Shown here one piece after another: positions 19,801 to 22,760 of a DNA stretch of 22,760 nt. Under the pieces are notes generated by a model. The model did not search any database. It had not been told where the DNA came from and saw nothing but the letters and a program-made list of their open reading frames with translations. The stretch is from the NCBI GenBank assembly GCA_033557675.1, contig JAWQRM010000428.1, positions 1-22,760 of the forward strand, given 5' to 3'. Source of the stretch: Coptodactyla brooksi (taxonomy: Eukaryota; Arthropoda; Insecta; Coleoptera; Scarabaeidae). The position numbers were made by a program, and so were the translations under genes. Positions within the stretch are counted from its first letter, which is position 1. The number at the start of each line of letters is the position of its first letter.

Positions 19801-21777
19801 AAACGGTCGTAGGATCGGGAGAACGATGTTTGCCAGGAGACGAAGCTCATTGTGGAGATGGAGCTTTGGCTAGAGATGCCAAACTAGCATATCCAAAAGG
19901 TGTGGCCGTATCCAATGACAACATCTTGTACTTTGCTGATGGGACCAACATAAGAATGGTAGATCGTGATGGGATAGTCACTACAGTGATTGGGAACCAC
20001 ATGCACAAATCCCACTGGAAACCAATACCATGTGAGGGTACATTGAATATTGAAGAAGTACATTTAAGGTGGCCAACAGAGTTAACCATAAATCCTCTGG
20101 ACAACTCGTTGCACATAATAGACGATCACATGATACTGCAATTGACGCCAGATGGGCGAGTGAAAGTCATTGCTGGCAGACCTCTGCATTGTGCATCACC
20201 TTTAACTGGATATGACATGGAACTGGCTACTCATGCTACATTGGTAATGCCCCAAAGTATAGCTTTTAGCGCTGCTGGTGATTTGTATGTTGCCGAAAGT
20301 GATTCTCAAAGGATAAATAGGATTAGGGTTATTGGAACTGATGGAAAAATATCACCTTATGCAGGTAAGTTTTATTCAATTCTGCACCATTATTTATGAT
20401 ACTTTTGTTATCATTTATCAACAAGTTTTTCAATCTTTTTAATCTTTCGCAGGTGCTGAATCCAAATGTAACTGCTTAGAACGAGGATGTGACTGCTTCG
20501 AGGCAGATCACTTCCTAGCATTCAACTCCAAATTCAATACAATTTCTGCAGTTGCCGTAAGTCCCGATGGGAACGTTCATATTGGCGATCAAGCAAACTA
20601 CAGGATAAGGTCTGTGATGGCCAGCATTCCTGATGCTAGCACCTCGAGAGAATATGAAATATTCTCTCCGGAAACTCAAGAAATTTATATTTTCAATCGA
20701 TTTGGTCAGCACATCGCGACCAAAAACATCTTAACTGGAGAAACAAATTACCTCTTTACATACAACGTTAATACAAGCAATGGCAAATTAAGCACAGTAA
20801 CTGACGCTGCTGGAAACAAAGTCTTCCTATTGAGAGATTATTCCAGTCAAGTAAACTCCATTGAAAACACTAAGGGGCAGAAATGTAGATTGCGAATGTC
20901 TCGATTAAGAATGTTGCATGAATTGAGCACACCAGATAATTATAACGTGACGTTTGATTATCATGGGCAATCAGGATTATTGAAAACGAAAATAGATAGT
21001 AGCGGGAGAAGTTATGTCTATAACTACGATGAATTTGGAAGGTTAACATCAGCTGTTACTCCAACAGGAAAAGTTATAAGTTTATCCTTCGACTTATCCC
21101 TGAAAGGTGCAACCGTGAAAGTCTGGCAAAACTCAAAGAATCCCGACTCGATGCTAATCAAAGGCTCCATCGTCCTGAACCGCATTGGTGAAGCAGAACA
21201 AAGGACAATTCTCCTTCCGAACGGAGGTGTTGAAACTACATCCTCATGGGGACATACCATAACAACGGATACTGTTCCTTATTCCGTACTAAGCGAAATT
21301 GATCCACTGCTAGGCGAAAGCTATCCAGTTCCTGCGAAACAAAGAACAGAGGTTGGCGGGGATCTAGCCAACCGCTTCGAATGGAGATATTTCTTAAGAA
21401 GGATCCAAAATGGAAAATCTAAAAATTCTCCAAAAACGATAGCGCAAGTTGGAAGAAAATTAAGAATTAACGGTGAAAACCTCTTAACCTTGGAATATGA
21501 CAGAGAGTCTGCTTCAGTATCGGTGTTTATGGATGACAGAGTCGAGTTGTTGAACGTTACATACGATAGAACGGCCAGGCCAATAAAGTGGGGACCCAGG
21601 AATGGAATTTTCGCTGAAGTCGAATTGGAGTACGATAGGTTCAGCAGGCTTATCAGTTGGAAATGGGGAGATCTAAATGAGAGTTACGGTTTCGATCATG
21701 CTGGGCGATTAAACGAAATCAAATACGGAGACGGTTCATCCATGATATATGCCTTCAAGGACATGTTTAGTAGCTTG
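4596..21777 (+). CDS. Ten-m: Teneurin (Ten-m-like) gene, spliced, partial at both ends
   Basis: Eleven exons (4596-4880, 8178-9377, 9638-9915, 15901-16117, 16227-16421, 16718-17263, 17324-17531, 18493-19295, 19355-19604, 19664-20364, 20453-21777) all have GT-AG borders and compatible phases, and join into 2002 open codons. Order of parts: end of cytoplasmic tail, transmembrane helix, Ser/Thr-rich acidic stalk, conserved linker, eight EGF repeats, Cys-rich segment, TTR-like and FN-plug region, NHL propeller, first YD repeats. Teneurins are type II cell-surface receptors for synaptic partner matching and axon guidance. The usual insect length is about 2,700 residues or more, so the N-terminus and the C-terminal third or so lie outside. 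I prefer Ten-m over Ten-a because the EGF and NHL wording matches the Ten-m sequence I remember; this is not a search. Confidence 0.9.
4881..5528. other. Ten-m: Intron sequence, nothing recognised
   Basis: AT-rich first part of the intron between the transmembrane exon and the stalk exon. A short in-frame read-through from the exon reaches a stop at about 4960 and is not expected to be used. Confidence 0.6.
5556..6789 (-). pseudogene. piggyBac-like transposase (DDE_Tnp_1_7), broken
   Basis: Read on the minus strand, the first piece (6789-6592) is an acidic N-terminus with DEDIFEG and SDNDVS. The next (about 6629-6318) holds SGRASSQNIIK, SRVKDILSAFQV and the IYIGLL-type block with RVYKS. Then come VTVDE with LVGFRGRC and NKPTKYG, where the Asp-Glu is the first catalytic region, and GMRVVLDLTHELGG with NVICDNFVTS, the second catalytic Asp region. 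Last, near 5760-5556, are IDRLLFCYAIDVSAYNA and a C-terminal tail. Several frameshifts and stops (about 6330-6100, 6040, 5800) break it. No C-terminal Cys-rich zinc-binding end is clear. The family excises precisely at TTAA; this copy cannot. Confidence 0.88.
6826..7065. repeat. Direct repeat, copy 1 (piggyBac 5' region)
   Basis: The block starting TATATAGTTATAATACA and containing TTTGGGTCATAATAACCC and ATTATACTTTAC recurs at 7532-7772 in the same orientation, at roughly 80 percent by eye over the first 190 bases and less clearly after. This copy is the transposon's own 5' non-coding region. Confidence 0.75.
7532..7772. repeat. Direct repeat, copy 2 (piggyBac-derived fragment outside the element)
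   Basis: Same block as copy 1, beginning TATATAGTTATAATACAC, with a diverged TTTTAGATTATAATGACCC and ATTATACTTTACACACC. It lies about 400 bases beyond the right TTAA of the element. No TIR or TTAA is seen at its own end, so it is a solo fragment of a related copy or a local duplication. Confidence 0.7.
7773..8177. other. Ten-m: Intron sequence ending in a weak 3' splice site
   Basis: No gene. The intron ends CTCTCAAAAATTCCAG, a purine-interrupted tract, so the acceptor at 8176-8177 is weak. A nearby CTCTAG (8184) would break the reading phase. Confidence 0.6.
8178..9377 (+). CDS. Ten-m: Teneurin exon: acidic, Ser/Thr-rich extracellular stalk
   Basis: A single 1,200-base exon codes 400 residues between the membrane and the folded ectodomain. 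It begins with two bases completing a Gly/Ala-type split codon (GCC) and ends with one base before GTACGA. The content is rich in Thr, Ser, Glu, Asp and Asn, with at least eight N-X-S/T glycosylation sequons (for example in VNVTIAT and ENNTEV), a dibasic site RKRR (8348-8359), and near the end a Cys cluster CQCSCPC (9161-9181) followed by TTTPPPP. The stalk is low complexity and fast evolving, so its length is probably lineage-specific. The Cys cluster and the phase match tie it to the gene. An extended, glycosylated spacer is the expected role. Confidence 0.85.
9638..9915 (+). CDS. Ten-m: Teneurin exon: conserved pre-EGF segment
   Basis: The exon follows TTTCATAG, starts with two bases and ends exactly at a codon before GTAAGT. 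It codes about 92 residues, including FPPDGTTFAQISLGQ, YGYWNMQFYQSEAAYVKFDY and GASIGVYARRNALPTHTQYH. This is one of the best conserved insect teneurin blocks, lying between the variable stalk and the first EGF repeat, and probably forms a small beta-rich domain. The following intron is about 6 kb and filled with mobile elements. Confidence 0.9.
9916..10378. other. Ten-m: Start of the large intron, nothing recognised
   Basis: AT-rich sequence with no element or exon signature. Confidence 0.6.
10379..11229. mobile_element. DNA element with very long terminal inverted repeats
   Basis: The left end (10379 on: CCGGGTGAATCATTTAACC) and the reverse complement of the right end (11229 back: CCTGGAATGAATCATTTAACC) stay alignable inward for about 170 bases, through shared blocks such as TACGCATCGTA, GAAACTTTAATAT, AAATTACGCCCACC and AATTTGAAATCTTAAATAG. 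After an insertion of about 80 bases in the left arm they pair again (about 10636-10685 with 10981-11035: ATGG.ACAGAAATCAA, AGAAACAC.TATTTAGTA). About 295 bases lie between the arms. The middle has a short frame reading RRTVTGEDNAIAVLAAVTYN, faintly like the helix-turn-helix part of insect transposases. No target duplication is clear. Superfamily is not assigned. Confidence 0.75.
11279..12072 (+). pseudogene. Mariner transposase remnant with catalytic-core deletion
   Basis: The plus strand reads SKTKVPEWF, then NGREDLNDDERPGRP after one stop, ILAEELKINGESVRQF (helix-turn-helix part), IITGDT with a stop immediately after (first catalytic Asp), YDPETK, QKEFVPQGKTVNGEYSLAVL and LWSRIV. It then jumps from about 11880 straight to CDYFLFPKLKIAMKG and KKSVHSLVHRG, ending DFE-stop at 12072. 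The HDNAPAH / second-Asp part of the mariner core is missing. At least one frameshift (about 11700-11740) and several stops are present. Terminal repeats are not recognised. It is a different mariner lineage from the one at 3366. Confidence 0.85.
12103..12147. repeat. Short inverted repeat after the mariner remnant
   Basis: Thirteen-base arms ACACATTGAATTA (12103-12115) and TAATTCAATGTGT (12135-12147) are exact complements around a 19-base loop. It may be debris of the element's 3' end. Confidence 0.6.
12151..13400. other. Ten-m: AT-rich intron stretch
   Basis: No exon or transposase recognised apart from a short hairpin at 12640-12670. A 94-codon minus-strand frame at 13115-13399 has no known motif and no supporting context. 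Confidence 0.5.
12640..12670. repeat. 31-nt perfect hairpin
   Basis: Fourteen-base arms (12640-12653 and 12657-12670, TAAGGTAGTCTTAA and its complement) flank TTT. Confidence 0.8.
13405..13925 (-). pseudogene. Mariner transposase remnant (irritans-like), C-terminal half
   Basis: On the minus strand I read VHFSTTNRHLQKLG and KKLDI (linker region), then MLSIWRDYKAVVHFELIPRN, MNSDVYYKQLLKL, QRPEFANRK and a degenerate LHHYKTRPQISLV. In the last block His-Gln-Asp-Asn has decayed, so the catalytic Asp is lost. The reading continues RQKLWQLGWELTSHPPY, SDYYLFRPLQD. Frames shift several times. The N-terminal DNA-binding part and the terminal repeats are not seen. It resembles the transposase class of the element at 3366 but is a separate, more decayed copy, and lies antisense to the teneurin gene. 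Confidence 0.82.
14201..14570. mobile_element. Small non-autonomous element with terminal inverted repeats
   Basis: CAGGGCTTTCAGAAATGTTC then AAGTCCCA (14201-14228) is mirrored by TGGGACTTGGACATTTCTG then AAAGCCTGG (14543-14570) with two or so mismatches. The 370-bp unit has no coding capacity. The CAGGG ends would suit hAT or Tc1-type elements, but I see neither an 8-bp nor a clean TA target duplication, so the superfamily is open. Confidence 0.65.
14881..15275 (+). pseudogene. Tc1-like transposase remnant
   Basis: Across shifting frames the plus strand gives LGPLALIPRNMNAEAYETILN, followed by FCDN, GVGPHLFQQDNASYHTAG (second catalytic Asp region), a KKWFEEMNFRH-like stretch, and DEWSKIPAETYSKLVKSVPR near the C-terminus with NVAKG. 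The block that should hold the SPDLNPIEHLWD motif with the last catalytic residue is missing between about 15125 and 15145. Stops and frameshifts are numerous. The N-terminal DNA-binding domains are absent. It is a dead fragment of an element of the Tc1 group. Confidence 0.82.
15276..15900. other. Ten-m: End of the large intron
   Basis: A 72-codon minus-strand frame at 15285-15503 has no motif I can name and may be mobile-element debris. The rest is AT-rich and ends in CAATTTTTAG, the acceptor for the first EGF exon. Confidence 0.5.
15901..16117 (+). CDS. Ten-m: Teneurin exon: pre-EGF segment and EGF-like repeat 1
   Basis: The exon starts on a codon boundary after TTTTTAG, matching the phase-0 end of the exon at 9638, and ends with one base before GTAAGT. 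It codes EQGHWFLSLYNDDGDPQEI and VAAVADDMTHNCPNGCSG, then GECLMGHCQCNPGFGGDDCS. The six-cysteine pattern of EGF1 is complete. The split after the last Cys is the normal position for a teneurin EGF boundary. Confidence 0.93.
16227..16421 (+). CDS. Ten-m: Teneurin exon: EGF-like repeats 2 and 3
   Basis: EGF2 reads VCPVLCSQRGEYINGECQC and ends in a KGKEC block. Its third expected Cys is Tyr (16262-16264), leaving an odd cysteine. In known teneurins this unpaired Cys makes an intermolecular disulphide and so a parallel dimer. EGF3 (ECEVPDCNGHGHCSNGKCQC, then CIRGYKGKFC) is complete. The exon follows TTCTGTCAAG, begins with two bases and ends with one, before GTAATA. The upstream intron is only 109 bases. 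Confidence 0.93.
16718..17263 (+). CDS. Ten-m: Teneurin exon: EGF-like repeats 4 to 8
   Basis: Five EGF repeats follow in one exon: CPHPTCNGHGYC..., CLPDCSGHGTFD..., CDLDCGQHGHC..., CDIRCNEHGQC..., and CPNSCSNHGHC.... Each ends in a GW.G..C motif or its variant ARWSGDDC. EGF5 has Phe (16864-16866) where the third Cys should be, again leaving one cysteine unpaired for dimerisation. EGF8 has the longer loop SLEGAWYC typical of the last repeat. The exon then runs into SCDDNRDNDK, the start of the Cys-rich segment, and breaks with one base before GTAATA. The phase fits the next exon. Confidence 0.95.
17324..17531 (+). CDS. Ten-m: Teneurin exon: Cys-rich segment after the EGF repeats
   Basis: It continues D-GLVDCQDPECCLNAAC, then TSQLCVSAPKPTDILLRKQP and ITASFFERMNFLIDE, matching the linker between the EGF repeats and the TTR-like domain. 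The intron before it is 60 bases with acceptor ATTTTCAG. It ends AATGAGAG before GTATTT, leaving two bases (AG) of a codon. These join either to C of the exon at 18493 (giving Ser-Arg-Ser) or to the candidate cassette at 18212. Confidence 0.93.
17532..18211. other. Ten-m: Intron with nested hairpin repeats before the candidate cassette exon
   Basis: Non-coding. A repeat and hairpin cluster lies at 18001-18092. The end ATATATTTCAATTATCAG forms a usable 3' splice site. Confidence 0.6.
18001..18092. repeat. Ten-m: Nested inverted and direct repeat (hairpin cluster)
   Basis: Exact 21-base arms at 18001-18021 and 18072-18092 are complementary. Inside, an exact 17-base hairpin spans 18052-18088 (GCTGTACATAAAGCTGT, loop GAT, then the complement). 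The left arm also repeats directly (18005-18025 and 18052-18072). Two mutually exclusive hairpins are therefore possible. It lies about 120 bases upstream of the cassette acceptor. Confidence 0.85.
18212..18295 (+). CDS. Ten-m: Candidate teneurin cassette exon (28 codons, optional)
   Basis: An 84-base open stretch has acceptor CAATTATCAG and donor AAG/GTAAGG. It adds a whole number of codons and keeps frame: it takes the AG overhang of the previous exon and leaves AG again for the next. It would insert RPVNTSSIDVMNNLMFHAAS then VFWNHFNT before the SRSAVVRG block. A second acceptor GCTGCCAG (18261-18268) would give a shorter 9-codon form (18269-18295) coding S-VFWNHFNT, also in frame. Two N-glycosylation sequons (NTS) would be created. 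I recall insect teneurin sequences with a VFWN-FNTSRS wording here, which supports use of the short form, but expression is not provable from DNA. Confidence 0.7.
18493..19295 (+). CDS. Ten-m: Teneurin exon: TTR-like domain and FN-plug region
   Basis: The exon follows TCGTTTTTGCATAG, takes one base to finish a split Ser codon, and ends with one base before GTAAGT. It codes SRSAVVRGCVTTQMGKGLMG, GVRVST, FTLTREDGWFDL and VNGGGAVTLQFGRSPF, the carboxypeptidase-regulatory/transthyretin-like fold. It continues with MKPVVLATWKHGFQGACPD, LQIPGTGLNLVYHSSRAAGY, FTYAWNRTNVYRQRVYGV and [20 protein letters not shown], the FN-plug that closes the YD barrel base. Conservation of wording is very high. An open frame extends upstream into intron (from 18380), but its hydrophobic content is just the pyrimidine-rich intron. 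Confidence 0.95.
19355..19604 (+). CDS. Ten-m: Teneurin exon: end of plug and first NHL blade
   Basis: After a 59-base intron (acceptor TTCTATGCAG) it codes GILQKGDGSNIYLKHKPRVI, TTMGDGHQRPLDC, then LLAPVALAAAPDGSLFVGDF with NLVRKILTDGTVRTIV, the first NHL propeller blade. It ends with AA before GTAAGT. The next exon's first base T gives Asn, so NATRV forms a glycosylation sequon across the junction. Confidence 0.95.
19664..20364 (+). CDS. Ten-m: Teneurin exon: NHL beta-propeller
   Basis: It follows another 59-base intron (acceptor TTCATTTTAG) and codes the main NHL repeats: MALSPLDGVLYISDPESHQI, GSGERCLPGDEAHCGDGALA, AYPKGVAVSNDNILYFADGT, then NIRMVDRDGIVTTVIGNHMH, LTINPLDNSLHIIDDHMIL, and MPQSIAFSAAGDLYVAESDS. 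The NHL propeller of teneurins is the site of homophilic adhesion and, in other species, of a short alternatively spliced insert between blades 1 and 2 (splice site B). I see no separate mini-exon in the 59-base intron at that point. The exon ends with one base before GTAAGT. Confidence 0.96.
20453..21777 (+). CDS. Ten-m: Teneurin exon: last NHL blade and start of the YD-repeat shell
   Basis: Acceptor AATCTTTCGCAG, two-base start, phase-0 end before GTAAGT. It begins GAESKCNCLERGCDCFEADH and AVSPDGNVHIGDQANYRI (last blade), then REYEIFSPETQEIYIFNRFG, ILTGETNYLFTYN, AAGNKVFLLRDY. Next come YD repeats such as RSYVYNYDEFGRLTSA, LEYDRFSRLISW and FDHAGRLNEIKYGDGS. These belong to the RHS/YD family that builds the hollow barrel found also in bacterial Tc toxins, acting here in adhesion. 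The exon ends YAFKDMFSSL; the rest of the shell and the C-terminal domain must be in exons beyond the window. Confidence 0.96.
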
Positions 21778-22363
21778 GTAAGTCATAAGCACTTCAACAT
21801 CATCATTTCTACATTACCATTGTCGGTCGTAGTATATTGTCACAATATATTGTCTTTTTTGCATCTGCAAATAATATAAATATCATAAATATTATAGGAC
21901 AAAGTTCCATACGTTTCATCTGCAACTGTGGCAGACATCTTCAGTGGTGATTGTTTTTGCGTAGATTATATCTATGCTCTGTTCGGTTGGTGAATGATGT
22001 TTTACTTTGACGTATATGTCTATTTGTAGAAGAAATAATACCCCTTTTTTCCATTGTTCACTACATTTGATGTTTTCAAGGTTAGGTTGATCTCTATTCT
22101 TTACCTACAATCGTAGCCCTTGCCCCGAGGTGAACGTAAATAAGATTCATTTTTTGTTTTTTTTATTTTTTTGCTTTTTTTGTTTTTGTTCTTTTTAGAT
22201 TTTCGTTTTTTTATTTTTTTAAATTTTTTTGTTTATTTTTATTTATTTTTTTTAATTTTTTTGTTTTTTTTTTATTTTCTTGGTTTGTTTTCTTTTTGTA
22301 CTATTTATTTATTGATTATTTATCTCCCTCTCTGTGATATACATATTTGATTATCTCATTTCT
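21778..22363. other. Ten-m: Intron with T-rich tract
   Basis: The start of the intron after the last visible exon. From about 22149 to 22310 the plus strand is almost pure T with scattered A and G. A frame read through from the exon stops at 21879. No continuation of the YD shell is seen. Confidence 0.65.
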
Positions 22364-22648
22364 TTTATTTATATTTATGAAAATTATTAAAACAAATTTT
22401 GCAAAAATATTTATTGCATTTATCGCGGTAGGAATGAATTCGAATGTGACGCTTTGTACTCGAACAATACTAAGTAAACGAATATGTAATAAAGTAACAA
22501 AAGGTAAAGAAAATGACGTACAATCTCGCAAATTAAGTACAGTTAATTGTTAAAAGTATTGTTCGGGTACAAAATGTCACATTTCAATTCAATCGTAATT
22601 CAATAAATGCAATAAATATTTGTGCAAAACTTTTTATAATTTTCATAA
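22364..22648. repeat. Ten-m: Long imperfect inverted repeat
   Basis: The left arm (about 22364-22473) contains TTTATGAAAATTAT, AATATTTATTGCATTTAT, GAATTCGAATGTGACG and CGAACAATACT. The complement of the right arm (about 22553-22648) has the same blocks in order. About 80 bases separate the arms. It could be a small foldback element; no target duplication is visible. Confidence 0.75.
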
Positions 22649-22726
22649 ATTTAAACTAAAAATAAATATAATTTTAAGAAAATAGAAGAAAAAAAAGATT
22701 TTTTTTATAAATTTTATTTTAAGAAA

Positions 22727-22728
<2 letters not shown>

Positions 22729-22758
<30 letters not shown>
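22729..22758. repeat. (AT)15 microsatellite
   Basis: An uninterrupted AT dinucleotide run at the window's 3' end, closing with AC. Confidence 0.95.

Positions 22759-22760
<2 letters not shown>

Noticed and set aside
21778..21879. Read-through of the last visible exon into VSHKHFN... to a stop
   Set aside because: A consensus GTAAGT donor lies at 21778 and the continuation does not resemble the YD shell.
21900..21991. Short frame after ATATTATAG that could be an alternative terminal exon
   Set aside because: It stops after about 30 codons, has a poor pyrimidine tract and no teneurin similarity.

Overview
This looks like an insect nuclear genome window: AT-rich non-coding DNA, short GT-AG introns, and decayed mariner, Tc1, piggyBac and Penelope-like elements. 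The order is not certain; the mix of elements is compatible with a hymenopteran, but that is only a guess. The one cellular gene is a plus-strand teneurin, closest by my reading to the Drosophila Ten-m type (teneurin-m/odz). Eleven constitutive exons, with matching splice phases, run from 4596 to 21777 and join into 2002 open codons with no stop. A further candidate cassette exon lies at 18212-18295. The N-terminal cytoplasmic exons before 4596 and the C-terminal exons after 21777 (rest of the YD shell, toxin-like C-terminal domain) are not visible here.

Layout. 1-253 is the 3' end of a Penelope-like retroelement (PLE) with a GIY-YIG endonuclease. It is followed by a pseudo-LTR-like tail with a TATA-like box (392-400) and a well-formed hammerhead ribozyme (434-476). 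3366-4299 is a dead mariner with 25-bp terminal repeats and TA duplications. 4596-4880 is the teneurin transmembrane exon. 5533-7124 is a dead piggyBac-like element with TTAA duplications, and part of its 5' region recurs at 7532-7772. 8178-9377 is one large exon coding an acidic, Ser/Thr-rich stalk with a furin-like site. 9638-9915 codes the conserved segment after the stalk. The 6-kb intron 9916-15900 is a graveyard of mobile elements: a long-inverted-repeat element, two mariner remnants, a small TIR element and a Tc1 remnant. From 15901 the gene is compact: eight EGF-like repeats (15901-17263), a Cys-rich segment, a TTR-like/FN-plug region, NHL propeller exons and the start of the YD-repeat shell, with several introns of only 59-110 bp. 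21778-22760 is intronic sequence with a T-rich tract, a long inverted repeat and an (AT)n microsatellite.

How it works together. Teneurins are type II single-pass adhesion receptors that dimerise through unpaired cysteines in EGF2 and EGF5. The sequence shows exactly those substitutions (Tyr in EGF2, Phe in EGF5). The most interesting signals are the hammerhead ribozyme beside a promoter-like block in the PLE tail, the 28-codon cassette exon with tandem acceptors in the ectodomain, and the strong nested hairpin in the intron just upstream of that exon.
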